The notes beneath the pieces are model-generated. The model was not told the origin of the DNA, did not search any database, and saw only the letters and a program-made list of their open reading frames with translations. Positions 45,365-54,194 of a DNA stretch of 64,000 nt are shown piece after piece; position 1 is the stretch's first letter; each line of letters opens with the position of its first letter. This DNA comes from Lysobacter capsici (lineage in GTDB: Bacteria; Pseudomonadota; Gammaproteobacteria; Xanthomonadales; Xanthomonadaceae). The DNA lies in NCBI RefSeq assembly GCF_014779555.2, contig NZ_CP094357.1, positions 2,294,001 to 2,358,000 on the forward strand, in the 5' to 3' direction. Both the position numbers and the translations under genes were made by a program.

Positions 45365-46180
45365 ATGAGCGAATCCACTTCCGATACCGTCTGGCAAGAG
45401 CGTTTTGCCGGCATCGACCGACTGTACGGCCAGGGCGCCGTGACCCGTTTCCGCCAATGCCGCGTCGCCGTGGTCGGCATGGGCGGGGTCGGCTCCTGGG
45501 CGGTGGAGGCCCTGGCCCGCACCGGCATCGGCCACCTGACCCTGATCGACGCCGACGATCTGTGCGTGTCCAACACCAATCGCCAGTTGCCGGCGCTGGA
45601 TGGAAATTACGGCCGCGCCAAGGTCGAGGCGATGGCCGAACGCTGCCGCGCGATCAGTCCGGCGATCGAGGTCGACGCGATCCAGAGTTTCCTGACTCCG
45701 TCCAATCTCGACGAGCTGCTCGACCGCGGCTTCGACCTGGTGCTGGACGCCTGCGACAGTTTCCGCAGCAAGGTCGAGCTGATCGCCTGGTGCCGGCGGC
45801 GCAAGCTGCCGGTGATCGCGGTCGGTTCGGCCGGCGGGCGCACCGATCCGACCCTGGTGCGGGTGCGCGATCTGTCGCGCACCGAGCACGACGCGATGCT
45901 GGCGCTGATCCGCAAGAAGTTGCGCGGCGAGTTCAATTTTCCGAAGAATCCGGATCGGTATTTCGGCGTGTCGGCGATTTATTCGCTGGAGAACGTGAAG
46001 TATCCGCAGGCCGATGGCACGGTGTGTGGGGTGCGGCCGAAGGTCGATGGGGATGCTTCGCTCAAGCTCGATTGTGGAGCGGGGCTGGGGGCGGCTACGC
46101 ATATCACGGGGGTGTTTGCGTTTGCGGCGGTGGCGCGGGCGTTGGAGATTTTGCTTAAGCCGAAGGTGCCGGTGGCTTGA
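45365..46180 (+). CDS. tcdA: tRNA threonylcarbamoyladenosine dehydratase
   Basis: A 271-residue E1-like enzyme (CsdL/YgdL family) that cyclises t6A37 of tRNAs to ct6A with ATP. RFAGIDRLYG near residue 14 and VAVVGMGGVGSWAVEALARTGIG near 33 form the Rossmann nucleotide site. DLCVSNTNRQL carries the Asn/Arg residues. LVLDACDSFRSKVELIAWCR and the C-terminal GAATHITGVFAFAAVARALE are family-specific. The ATG at 45365 is preferred over the upstream frame. It is convergent with tatD across repeats. Confidence 0.94.
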   Translation: MSESTSDTVWQERFAGIDRLYGQGAVTRFRQCRVAVVGMGGVGSWAVEALARTGIGHLTLIDADDLCVSNTNRQLPALDGNYGRAKVEAMAERCRAISPAIEVDAIQSFLTPSNLDELLDRGFDLVLDACDSFRSKVELIAWCRRRKLPVIAVGSAGGRTDPTLVRVRDLSRTEHDAMLALIRKKLRGEFNFPKNPDRYFGVSAIYSLENVKYPQADGTVCGVRPKVDGDASLKLDCGAGLGAATHITGVFAFAAVARALEILLKPKVPVA

Positions 46181-46224
46181 TCGGGCTTTGTTGCTTCGTG
46201 AATTCCTTGCCTTGTTCTAACAGG

Positions 46225-46560
46225 TTTTAGCAAGTCGAAGCTCTGAGGCTCTGAGGCTTTTAGAAGCTTTAAGCAGGATCAAAAGCAAGCAGGATCAAAA
46301 GCTTCCGCCGCTGAAGCGGCGGGTTACTTTCTTTTGTCTAAAGCAACAAAAGAAAGGTAACCAAAGAAAAATGCTTTGTTGTGAATCAAGGGCCCGCAAG
46401 TGCGGGGCTTACGCGGGCATGCGCCACACGGGACGTCCTGTCCCGGTGGCGCACGGCGTGCATCCTGCACGCCGCCCTACGGGTGTGCGTTTGCTAACGC
46501 GAGTTACAAGCCTCGCAGCGCTGGATGAACTGCGCGGCTTCAAGCCCAAGCAAAGTCACA
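46225..46560. repeat. single-arm copy of the large dispersed repeat
   Basis: Matches the right arm of the 30.5-31.1 kb element: the CAACAAAAGAAAGGTAACC box, hairpin A (46420-46453) and hairpin B (46454-46474). The left arm is missing. Differences inside the stems are compensated, as detailed in the findings. Confidence 0.87.
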
Positions 46561-46566
46561 TGGCCT

Positions 46567-46598
46567 ACCTGTAGGAGCGGCGCAAGCCGCGACCGCGC
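46567..46598. repeat. single GTAGGAG-family REP element
   Basis: CCTGTAGGAGCGGCGCAAGC and its flank, unpaired, between the convergent tcdA and tatD genes. Confidence 0.85.
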
Positions 46599-46604
46599 CA
46601 TTTC

Positions 46605-46679
46605 AACTACGTCGAATGCAGCTGTGTCGAATTCAGTCGCGCCGAATTCAACTGCGTCGAATTTGGCCGCGCCGAAGTT
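46605..46679. repeat. degenerate 15-bp tandem repeat, five units
   Basis: Five 15-bp units with a conserved GTCGAAT or GCCGAAT core at the same phase, in the tcdA-tatD gap. No coding function evident. Confidence 0.7.
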
Positions 46680-46777
46680 TTTTTTGCCGGAGCTTTCGCG
46701 ACCTTCGCCAGAAAATCACATCGGCAAAATCAGCAAGCCGCGTCAAAACGCATCGACACCGTCCACGCATCCTCAAA

Positions 46778-46805
46778 CCGTCATCCCCGCGAAGGCGGGG
46801 ATCCA
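46778..46805. repeat. single GTCATCCCCGCGAAGG element
   Basis: CGTCATCCCCGCGAAGGCGG followed by GGATCCAG, a single copy of the element paired at 22.5 kb. Confidence 0.85.
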
Positions 46806-46977
46806 GGGCTCCATCGCGACATATCTATGAGGTCGAGCGAAGCGCGAGATCGCGTCGTCACGACGCGGTCGATTGCTCGCCACCGCAGCTGTAAAGGCCT
46901 TGCGATTCGCTGCATAGCCAAAAGTCTTTCGTAAGCGGGGTTTCGACCTCGACGTTTTTCGTTCCGTCGCCGCTCGC

Positions 46978-47748
46978 TCAATCCGCCAGAGCGAACAACC
47001 GTCGCGCATTGGCCGAAGTCGCCTCGGCGACTTGTTCGGCCGCTACCCCGCGCAATTGCGCGATGACCTCGCACACGCCGGCCAGACGCGCCGGTTCGTT
47101 GCGTTGTCCGCGAATGTCGGCGTCGGGCTGGTCCGGGGCGTCGGTTTCCAGCAGCAGGAATTCGATCGGCATCGCCGCGACGATGCGGCGCAGGCGCTTG
47201 GCGCGGTCGTAGGTGACCGGGCCGCCGAGGCCGATCAGGAAGCTGAGTTTCCACAACTGCTCGGCCTGTTCTTCGCTGCCGGAATAGCTATGCACCACGC
47301 CGCGCAGGCCGCCGACGCGGCGGATCGCGGCGATGGTCGCTTCGACCGCATGACGCGCATGCACGATCACCGGCAAGTCGAACTCGCGCGCGAGTCGCAA
47401 CTGGCCGTCGAAATAACGCGACTGTTCGTCGCGATCCAGGCCCTCGACGAAGTAGTCCAGTCCGCACTCGCCGACCGCGCACGGACGTTCGCGCGCGAGC
47501 CATTCGCGCAGGTCATCCAGATGCTCCGGCCGATGCGAGGACAGATACATCGGATGCAGGCCGTAGGCCGGATGCAGGCCCGGGTCGGCCGCGCAGACCT
47601 CGCGCAGTTTCGGCCAGCCCGCGGCGTCGATCGCCGGCACGACCTGCCGGGTCACCCCGGCCTGGCGCGCGCGCGCGATCACCTGCGCGCGATCGGGATC
47701 GAATTCGGGCGCGTCGAGGTGGCAGTGGCTGTCGATCAGCGCGGACAT
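46978..47748 (-). CDS. tatD: TatD-family metal-dependent deoxyribonuclease
   Basis: A 256-residue TIM-barrel hydrolase of the TatD/YcfH family. LIDSHCHLD at the N-terminus gives the HxH metal pair. AVGECGLDYF supplies the Glu, VIVHARHA and VVHSYSGS the later His residues, and LLLETDAPD the catalytic Asp. Family members are 3'-5' exonucleases with roles in DNA quality control. It starts 4 bp downstream of the small membrane gene, so the two are probably co-transcribed. Confidence 0.93.
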   Translation of the reverse strand: MSALIDSHCHLDAPEFDPDRAQVIARARQAGVTRQVVPAIDAAGWPKLREVCAADPGLHPAYGLHPMYLSSHRPEHLDDLREWLARERPCAVGECGLDYFVEGLDRDEQSRYFDGQLRLAREFDLPVIVHARHAVEATIAAIRRVGGLRGVVHSYSGSEEQAEQLWKLSFLIGLGGPVTYDRAKRLRRIVAAMPIEFLLLETDAPDQPDADIRGQRNEPARLAGVCEVIAQLRGVAAEQVAEATSANARRLFALAD

Positions 47749-47752
47749 GCGC

Positions 47753-47974
47753 TCAGCGCGACGGCGGCAGCACGGTCGGCGGCTGCGGTTCCTTGCGCTT
47801 CTTGAAGTTGGCCAGCAGCAAGGTGCCCAGGCCGAGCAGGATCTCGTCGGCGAACGGCACGATGTCCGGAATCACCAGATCGAACGCGAACAGGGCCGCG
47901 GTGAGCATGAACAGACGCGGATAGATCAGGCGTCCGAGAAAACCCATCAGGGGAGCGAGCAGCGGATTGGCCAT
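47753..47974 (-). CDS. small conserved membrane protein
   Basis: A 73-residue protein with two hydrophobic segments (MGFLGRLIYPRLFMLTAALFAF and DEILLGLGTLLLANF) and a C-terminal basic, Pro-rich tail. It resembles small DUF membrane proteins of Xanthomonadaceae, but the family cannot be named with certainty. Its stop lies 4 bp from the tatD start. Confidence 0.75.
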   Translation of the reverse strand: MANPLLAPLMGFLGRLIYPRLFMLTAALFAFDLVIPDIVPFADEILLGLGTLLLANFKKRKEPQPPTVLPPSR

Positions 47975-48196
47975 GGCGATTGAGGTGTGACCGGGTTGGC
48001 AAACACGCTAGCACGTAGCCGCGTGACGGTTCAGACAGGGGACAGATTAGCGAAAATCAATAGGCACCGGTTCAGCATTCCGGTGGTGCAATGGCGACGT
48101 CCACAACGCGGTCCTGCATTGTCCGGCGACGCCTCGTTCGCGGCCGCTGTCGGGACCGAATCATCACCGCGGTGACCCCGCTGCAGGAGGCTCCAA

Positions 48197-49027
48197 ATGA
48201 ACAAGAACTTGATTGCAGTCGCGATTGCGTCGCTGCTGGTAGGCGGCGTGGCCGTCGCCGCGTTCCAGAGCTTCCGCGGCAACGATGCCGCCAACGCGCA
48301 GGCCGGCCTGGCGCCGAACGCGCAGTCGCCGATCAACGGCGCCACCGCCGAGGGCGACAACATCGCCGCCAACGGCGCGATCAACGCTCCGGCGCCGCAG
48401 CTCGATTACGCCGACGTGGTCAACGTCAAGCCGATCAACCAGAAGGAAAAGCTCTACGCGACCGTGATCGGCACCGATCCGGTGCGCGAGACCAATACCG
48501 TGTCGACCCCGCGCGAAGTCTGCAACGACGTGGTCGTGCAGGAACGCCTGCCCGAGCGCGACGGCAACGTCGGCGGCACCGTCGCCGGCGCGGTCATCGG
48601 CGGTCTGCTCGGCAACCAGGTCGGCGGCGGCAACGGCAAGAAGGCCGCGACCGCGGCCGGCGCCGTGGCCGGCGGCTTCATCGGCAACCGGGTCGACCGC
48701 AATCATGTCGGCGGCCGGGTCGTGAACCGCACCGAGCGCCAGTGCCACACCGTGTCCGACAGCTCGCAGTCCTCGCGCGTGGTCGCCTACAACGTGACCT
48801 TCCGCAACCCGGACGGCACCACCGGCACGATGCGCACCGAGACCAAGCCGGGCAGCCGCATCGCCCTGGGCAACGAGAACAAGGTGGTCGGCTACGACGT
48901 GACCTACCGCTATCAGGGTCAGGAACAGACCATCCGCATGGACGAGCGTCCGGCCCAGCGCCTGCCGGTCATCGACGGCCAGGTCGTGACCCAGACCGCG
49001 ACCGCGTCGGTGCCCAGCCGCGGCTGA
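48197..49027 (+). CDS. exported glycine-zipper 2TM protein
   Basis: A 276-residue envelope protein. The N-terminal hydrophobic segment (LIAVAIASLLVGGVAVAAF) may be an uncleaved anchor or a signal peptide. A linker rich in Ala, Asn and Gln follows. The glycine-zipper domain (VGGTVAGAVIGGLLGNQVGGGNGKKAATAAGAVAGGFIGNRV) lies near 133-175. The C-terminal 90 residues are strand-rich (YNVTFRNPDGTTGTM, YDVTYRYQGQEQTI). Two Cys flank the zipper (REVCND, RQCHTV). A GGAGG site precedes the ATG and a strong terminator follows. Not a lipoprotein, unlike the 43.8-kb relative. Confidence 0.87.
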   Translation: MNKNLIAVAIASLLVGGVAVAAFQSFRGNDAANAQAGLAPNAQSPINGATAEGDNIAANGAINAPAPQLDYADVVNVKPINQKEKLYATVIGTDPVRETNTVSTPREVCNDVVVQERLPERDGNVGGTVAGAVIGGLLGNQVGGGNGKKAATAAGAVAGGFIGNRVDRNHVGGRVVNRTERQCHTVSDSSQSSRVVAYNVTFRNPDGTTGTMRTETKPGSRIALGNENKVVGYDVTYRYQGQEQTIRMDERPAQRLPVIDGQVVTQTATASVPSRG

Positions 49028-49051
49028 TCCTTGCCTCGCATGCAGTTCCCG

Positions 49052-49085
49052 AACGGGGCCGGATCATCCGGCCCCGTTCTTTTTT
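49052..49085 (+). terminator. intrinsic terminator of the glycine-zipper gene
   Basis: AACGGGGCCGGA and TCCGGCCCCGTT form a 12-bp stem with a TCA loop, followed by CTTTTTTG. Confidence 0.93.
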
Positions 49086-49212
49086 GCGCGCGCCACCGCC
49101 CGGATGCGGGAAACTTGCGTAATGCGACGGGCCGGTCCGATAGGGCTACTCCGGCCCGGTCCGGCCATTACAATGGCGGTCTTTCTGCCCCACAGGTCTC
49201 CCAAAGCGCGCC

Positions 49213-50376
49213 ATGGCCCTGAATCCCTACGATCTGTTCGACGTCCGTTCCCTGCTCAGCGAAGAGGAGCGCGCCGTACAGGACACCGTCGCCCGTTTCA
49301 CCGACGAGCGCGTGATCCCGATCATCGGCGATGCCTTCGATCAGGGTCGTTTCCCCAAGGAACTGGTGCCCGAGATCGCCGAGCTGGGCCTGCTGGGCTC
49401 CTCGCTGCCGGAAAAGTACGGCTGCGCCGGCCTCAACGCGGTCAGCTACGGCCTGATCTGCCAGGAACTCGAGCGCGGCGACAGCGGCATCCGCAGCTTC
49501 GTCAGCGTGCAGTCCTCGCTGTGCATGTACCCGATCTTCGCCTACGGCACTGAAGAGCAGCGCGAGCGCTGGCTGCCCGGCATGGCCAAGGGTCAGATCA
49601 TCGGCTGCTTCGGCCTGACCGAACCGCACGGCGGCTCCGATCCGGCCAACATGAAGACCAACGCCAAGAAGGACGGCGGCGACTGGGTCCTCAACGGCTC
49701 CAAGATGTGGATCACCAACGGCAACCTGGCCGACATCGCGATCGTCTGGGCGCAGACCGAGGACGGCATCCAGGGCTTCGTGGTCGAGAAGGGCATGCCC
49801 GGTTTCGCCGCCCAGGAAATCAAGCACAAGATGAGCCTGCGCGCGTCGGTGACCTCGTCGCTGTTCTTCGACAACGTGCGCGTGCCCGAGGCCAACCGCC
49901 TGCCGAACGTCAAAGGCCTCAAGGGCCCGCTGGGCTGTCTGACCCAGGCGCGCTACGGCATCACCTGGGGCCCGATCGGCGCGGCCATCGCCTGCCTCGA
50001 CGAAGTGCTGGGTTACACCAAGGAACGCATCCTGTTCGATCGTCCGGTCGCGGCGACCCAGTCGGCGCAGATCAAGATGGCCGAGATGGCGCGCCGGATC
50101 ACCCTGGCGCAGATGCTGGTGGTGCAGCTCGGCCGCCTGAAGGACGCCGGCACCATGCAGCCGACCCAGGTGTCGCTGGCGAAGTGGAACAACTGCCGCA
50201 TGGCCATCGACATCGCGCGCGAATGCCGCGACCTGCTCGGCGGCGCCGGCATCACCACCGAGCATGCGGCGATCCGTCATGCGCTGAATCTGGAATCGGT
50301 GATCACGTACGAGGGCACCGAGACGATTCACCAGTTGGTGGTCGGACGTGAGTTGACGGGCATCAACGCTTTTTAA
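49213..50376 (+). CDS. gcdH: glutaryl-CoA dehydrogenase
   Basis: A 387-residue acyl-CoA dehydrogenase that oxidises and decarboxylates glutaryl-CoA to crotonyl-CoA in lysine and tryptophan breakdown. FAD-binding segments GCFGLTEPHGGSDPANM and KMWITNGNLADIAIVWA are present. RYGITWGPIGAA and the C-terminal VITYEGTETIHQLVVGRELTGINAF, with the catalytic Glu in the YEGT context, are those of GCDH rather than medium-chain enzymes. No dedicated electron-transfer flavoprotein gene is adjacent. CCCTCTCCCG repeats follow. Confidence 0.88.
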   Translation: MALNPYDLFDVRSLLSEEERAVQDTVARFTDERVIPIIGDAFDQGRFPKELVPEIAELGLLGSSLPEKYGCAGLNAVSYGLICQELERGDSGIRSFVSVQSSLCMYPIFAYGTEEQRERWLPGMAKGQIIGCFGLTEPHGGSDPANMKTNAKKDGGDWVLNGSKMWITNGNLADIAIVWAQTEDGIQGFVVEKGMPGFAAQEIKHKMSLRASVTSSLFFDNVRVPEANRLPNVKGLKGPLGCLTQARYGITWGPIGAAIACLDEVLGYTKERILFDRPVAATQSAQIKMAEMARRITLAQMLVVQLGRLKDAGTMQPTQVSLAKWNNCRMAIDIARECRDLLGGAGITTEHAAIRHALNLESVITYEGTETIHQLVVGRELTGINAF

Positions 50377-50407
50377 GTTTTGCTGCCGCGGGCAGCAGCA
50401 ACTTTCT

Positions 50408-50532
50408 TCTCCCGCCTGCGGGAGAAGGTGGCCCGAAGGGCCGGATGAGGGCGCGCGGCCGCTAGTGGTCTGCGCAATGTGCGCATTCTCGCGTGCCCTC
50501 ACCCCAACCCCTCTCCCGCAAGCGGGAGAGGG
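50408..50532. repeat. two CCCTCTCCCG-type palindromes
   Basis: CTTCTCCCGCCTGCGGGAGA near 50408 with downstream GGCCGGATGAGGG, and CCTCACCCCAACCCCTCTCC-type copy near 50499-50532. They lie between co-directional genes. Confidence 0.82.
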
Positions 50533-50592
50533 GCTTTCATCGGCGGAGAGAGGGGGGCTTCGAATGCGCAGCAGCAGGAGTACGCGACCTTG

Positions 50593-51153
50593 ATGACGAT
50601 CCCCGACATCCAACTGGAAACGCCGCGCCTGATCCTGCGTCCGCCGCGGCTGGAGGATTTCGACGCCTGGGCCGAATTCATGGCCGATGCCGAGCATGTG
50701 CGCTACGTCGGCGGCGCGCAGTCGCGGCCGCTGGCCTGGCGCGCGATGATGTCGGTGATCGGTTCGTGGGCGGTGCAGGGCTTCGCGTTCTTCTCGGTGA
50801 TCGAAAAGAGCAGCGGCCGCTGGATCGGCCGACTCGGTCCATGGTGTCCGGAAGGCTGGCCCGGCACCGAAGTCGGCTGGGGCATCGTCGCCTCGGAAAA
50901 CGGCAAGGGCTATGCGAGCGAAGGCTCGGCCGCGGCGATGGAATGGGCGTTCGAGCACCTGGGTTGGCGCGAGATCATCCACACCATCGATGTGGAGAAT
51001 ATGGGTTCCAAGGCTGTCGCCGCCAAGCTCGGCTCGCGTTACCTGCGTCAAGGGCGTTTCTTGCCCGAACCCCACAACGAGAAGGAAGTCGAGGTCTGGG
51101 GCCAGACGGTCGAACAATGGCGCGCGCGGCGCAAGGCCGGAGCGTCGGCGTGA
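50593..51153 (+). CDS. GNAT-family N-acetyltransferase
   Basis: A 186-residue RimJ/RimL-type acetyltransferase. QLETPRLILRPPRLEDFDAW opens the fold. GRWIGRLGPWCPEGWPGTEVGWGIVASENGKGYASEG gives the acetyl-CoA strand and loop, and IIHTIDVENMGSKAVAAKLG is the typical Asn-x-x-Ser helix. Acceptor unknown. Its TGA stop overlaps the GTG start of the following GST gene by four bases. Confidence 0.9.
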   Translation: MTIPDIQLETPRLILRPPRLEDFDAWAEFMADAEHVRYVGGAQSRPLAWRAMMSVIGSWAVQGFAFFSVIEKSSGRWIGRLGPWCPEGWPGTEVGWGIVASENGKGYASEGSAAAMEWAFEHLGWREIIHTIDVENMGSKAVAAKLGSRYLRQGRFLPEPHNEKEVEVWGQTVEQWRARRKAGASA

Positions 51154-51791
51154 TCACCGTGCACGGCTTTTCCCCGTCGGGCAATTGCCACAAGCTGCGC
51201 CTGCTGCTGGAGCAGCTGGGCGAGCGCTACCGCTGGGTCGAAGTCGACAGCAGCCAGGGCCAGACCCGCACGCCGCAATTCCTCGCGCTCAATCCCAACG
51301 GCAAGGTGCCCGTGGTCGAGTTCGACGACGGCCGCACGCTCAGCGAATCCAACGCGATCCTGTATTACCTCGCCGACGGCAGCGAGTTCCTGCCCGCCGA
51401 CCTGTGGCAGCGCGCGCAGGCGCTGAGCTGGATGAACTTCGAGCAGTACAGCCACGAGCCCTGCATCGCGGTGGCGCGCTTCATCGCCGGCTGGACCGAA
51501 CTGGATTCGCCGCGCCGCGCCGAACTGCCGCGCTTGCGCGAACGCGGCCATCAAGCCCTGGGGGTGATGCAGCGGCATCTGCGCGACAATCCGTGGTTCA
51601 CCGGCGAACGCTACGGCATCGCCGATATCGCGCTGTTCGCTTACACCGATGTGGCCGAACACGGCGGCATCGGTCTGTCTGCCTATCCGGCGGTGCAGGC
51701 CTGGCTGGCGCGCGTGCGCGCGACACCCGGCTTCGTCGCCTTGCCCGAGCCCGATGCGCAAGCCGCGCAGCGGATCGCTCTCACGTCCTGA
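51150..51791 (+). CDS. glutathione S-transferase
   Basis: A 213-residue GST. The thioredoxin-like N-domain includes FSPSGNCHKLRLLLEQLG (the catalytic Ser/Cys region), LNPNGKVPVVEFDDG with the cis-Pro and LSESNAILYYLAD for gamma-glutamyl contacts. A helical C-domain follows (YGIADIALFAYTDVAEHG). The GTG start overlaps the GNAT stop (GTGA), implying translational coupling. The substrate is unknown; detoxification is a family-level guess. Confidence 0.9.
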   Translation: MITVHGFSPSGNCHKLRLLLEQLGERYRWVEVDSSQGQTRTPQFLALNPNGKVPVVEFDDGRTLSESNAILYYLADGSEFLPADLWQRAQALSWMNFEQYSHEPCIAVARFIAGWTELDSPRRAELPRLRERGHQALGVMQRHLRDNPWFTGERYGIADIALFAYTDVAEHGGIGLSAYPAVQAWLARVRATPGFVALPEPDAQAAQRIALTS

Positions 51792-51838
51792 TCTTTCCTA
51801 CCGATGAGCCGACCCGCATGCGGGCGGCGGAGCTTGCA

Positions 51839-54169
51839 ATGTCAGCGCAACCGCAGTCTTCGATTTTCAGCAGCGTGCCCAACTTCAATCCCGTCGCGAG
51901 CCCGATTCCGGCGCGCATGAAGGGCCTCAACCGGGCCGAGATCTGCGACGTCAATTTCGTCGAGTTCGTGCAGGCCTGGAACGGCCGCGCCGATGCGCGT
52001 CCGGCGGCGGACGAGGCCATCCTCGACGGCAGCGCGCTGGATGCGCGCGGCTTTCGCGAGCTGTTCGAATCGCAGTTGATCAGCCGCCATCTCGACTTGA
52101 TGGCGCGCGTGCTGCGAGTGCAGAACAAGGTCTTCTACACCATCGGTTCCAGCGGCCACGAAGGCAATGCGATGGTCGCGCGGCTCGCGCGCCACACCGA
52201 TCCGGCGTTCCTGCATTACCGCAGCGGCGGCTTCATGGCCGAGCGTTTCCGCAAGCTGCCGGGCATGGACCCGGTGATGGATTCGGGGCTGTCGTTCGCG
52301 GCGAGCAAGGACGACCCGGCCTCGGGCGGCCGCCACAAGGTATGGGGCAGCAAACCGTTGTGGGTGCTGCCGCAGACTTCGACCATCGCCTCGCACCTGC
52401 CCAAGGCGCTGGGCACCGCGGTCGCGATCGAGACCGGTCGGCGTCTGGGCCATGCCTTGCCGATTCCGGACGACAGCATCGCGATCTGTTCGTTCGGCGA
52501 CGCTTCGGCCAATCACGCTACCGCGCAGACCGCGTTCAACGCCGCCGCCTGGACCGCGTACCAGAAGCTGCCGGCGCCGGTGTTGTTCGTGTGCGAGGAC
52601 AACGGCATCGGCATCTCGGTGAAGACCCCGGGCGGTTGGATCGGCAATCGTTTCCGCAACATGGACGGACTGGACTACTTCGCCGCCGATGGCCTCGACC
52701 TGGCCAACGGCTACGGCGACGTGCAGCGCGCGGTCGAGCATTGCCGCCGCACCCGTCGTCCGACTTTCCTGCATCTGCGCACCACCCGCATCATGGGTCA
52801 CGCCGGCACCGATTTCGAAATCGAATGGCGTTCGGTCGAAGAGCTGTGCGCGGTCGAGGCCAGCGATCCCTTGCTGCGCTCGGCGGCGATCGCGCTGGAG
52901 TCGGGGCTGATGTCGAAGGCCGACGTGCTCGATCTGTACGAAGCCACGCGCAAGCGCTGTTTCGCCGCGGCCGAGGAGGCCGATCGCCGGCCCAAGCTCG
53001 ACGACCTGGCTGAAGTGATCGCGCCGCTGGCGCCGTACACGCCCGCGGCGGTCGCCAAGGAAGCGGCGCGAGCCGATTTCGCCGAGCGTCGCCTGGAGGT
53101 GTTCGGTGGCGAAGCCAAATTGCCCGAGAATCAGCCGCCGCGGCATCTGGCGATCCAGATCAACAACGCGCTGCACGATATTTTCGCCAAGTACCCTGAA
53201 ACGCTGCTGTTCGGCGAAGACGTCGCCCAGAAGGGCGGTGTGTACACGGTGACCAAGGGCCTGCAGAAAGCCTTCGGCCCGCGCCGCGTGTTCAACACCT
53301 TGCTCGACGAAACCATGATCCTGGGCATGGCCCAGGGTTTCGCCAATGTCGGCCTGCTGCCGATTCCGGAAATCCAGTACCTGGCGTATTTCCACAACGC
53401 CTGCGACCAGATTCGCGGCGAAGCGGCGTCGCTGCAGTTCTTCAGCAACAACCAGTACCGCAATCCGATGGTGGTGCGCATCGCCGGGCTGGGCTATCAG
53501 CGCGGCTTCGGCGGGCATTTCCACAACGACAACTCGATCACCGCGCTGCGCGATATTCCCGGCCTGGTGGTCGGCTGTCCCTCGCGCGGCGACGACGCGG
53601 CGACGATGCTGCGCACGCTGACCGCGCTGGCCAAGGTCGACGGCCGGGTGGCGGTGTTGCTGGAGCCGATCGCGCTGTACATGACCAAGGACTTGTACGA
53701 AGCCGGCGATGGTCGTTGGCTGACCCAGTATCCGTCGCCCGATCAGGCAATGACCTTGGGCGAGGGACGCGCGTATCTGCCGGAAAGCGGCGGCGACGGC
53801 GACGATCTGGTCATCTTCACCTATGGCAACGGCGTGCCGATGAGTCTGCGCGCGGCTCGGCAGATCGAGCAGTCGCTGGGCTGGAAAGCGCGGGTGATCG
53901 ACCTGCGCTGGCTGGTGCCGCTCAACGACGCCTACATCGCGCAGCAGGCCGGCAGCGCCAAGCGCATCATCGTGGTCGACGAAGGCCGGCGCAGCGCCGG
54001 GGTGGGCGAGGGCGTGATCACCGCGCTGGCCGAAGCCGGATTCGGCGGTGTGCCGATGCAGCGCGTGGTCGGCGTGGACACCTACACCCCGCTGGCGGGC
54101 GCCGCGTTTCTGGTGATTCCGGGTGAAGAGGACATCGTCCGTGCGGCCGAGGTGTTGGCGAAGGGCTGA
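51839..54169 (+). CDS. fused E1 alpha/beta subunit of branched-chain 2-oxoacid dehydrogenase
   Basis: A 776-residue thiamine-diphosphate enzyme combining the E1 alpha-like part (about 1-390) and the beta-like part (about 415-776). The TPP region reads FGDASANHATAQTAFNAAAW with FVCEDNGIGIS. LFGEDVAQKGGVYTVTKGLQ and LGMAQGFANVGLLPIPEIQY mark the beta start. Single-chain E1 fusions occur in several Xanthomonadales and Bacteroidetes. The ATG at 51839 has GGCGGAG upstream; an in-frame ATG at 51818 is the alternative. No E2 or E3 gene is adjacent. Confidence 0.9.
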   Translation: MSAQPQSSIFSSVPNFNPVASPIPARMKGLNRAEICDVNFVEFVQAWNGRADARPAADEAILDGSALDARGFRELFESQLISRHLDLMARVLRVQNKVFYTIGSSGHEGNAMVARLARHTDPAFLHYRSGGFMAERFRKLPGMDPVMDSGLSFAASKDDPASGGRHKVWGSKPLWVLPQTSTIASHLPKALGTAVAIETGRRLGHALPIPDDSIAICSFGDASANHATAQTAFNAAAWTAYQKLPAPVLFVCEDNGIGISVKTPGGWIGNRFRNMDGLDYFAADGLDLANGYGDVQRAVEHCRRTRRPTFLHLRTTRIMGHAGTDFEIEWRSVEELCAVEASDPLLRSAAIALESGLMSKADVLDLYEATRKRCFAAAEEADRRPKLDDLAEVIAPLAPYTPAAVAKEAARADFAERRLEVFGGEAKLPENQPPRHLAIQINNALHDIFAKYPETLLFGEDVAQKGGVYTVTKGLQKAFGPRRVFNTLLDETMILGMAQGFANVGLLPIPEIQYLAYFHNACDQIRGEAASLQFFSNNQYRNPMVVRIAGLGYQRGFGGHFHNDNSITALRDIPGLVVGCPSRGDDAATMLRTLTALAKVDGRVAVLLEPIALYMTKDLYEAGDGRWLTQYPSPDQAMTLGEGRAYLPESGGDGDDLVIFTYGNGVPMSLRAARQIEQSLGWKARVIDLRWLVPLNDAYIAQQAGSAKRIIVVDEGRRSAGVGEGVITALAEAGFGGVPMQRVVGVDTYTPLAGAAFLVIPGEEDIVRAAEVLAKG

Positions 54170-54194
54170 GTTGGTCGTGTTCGGACTGGGCTTG

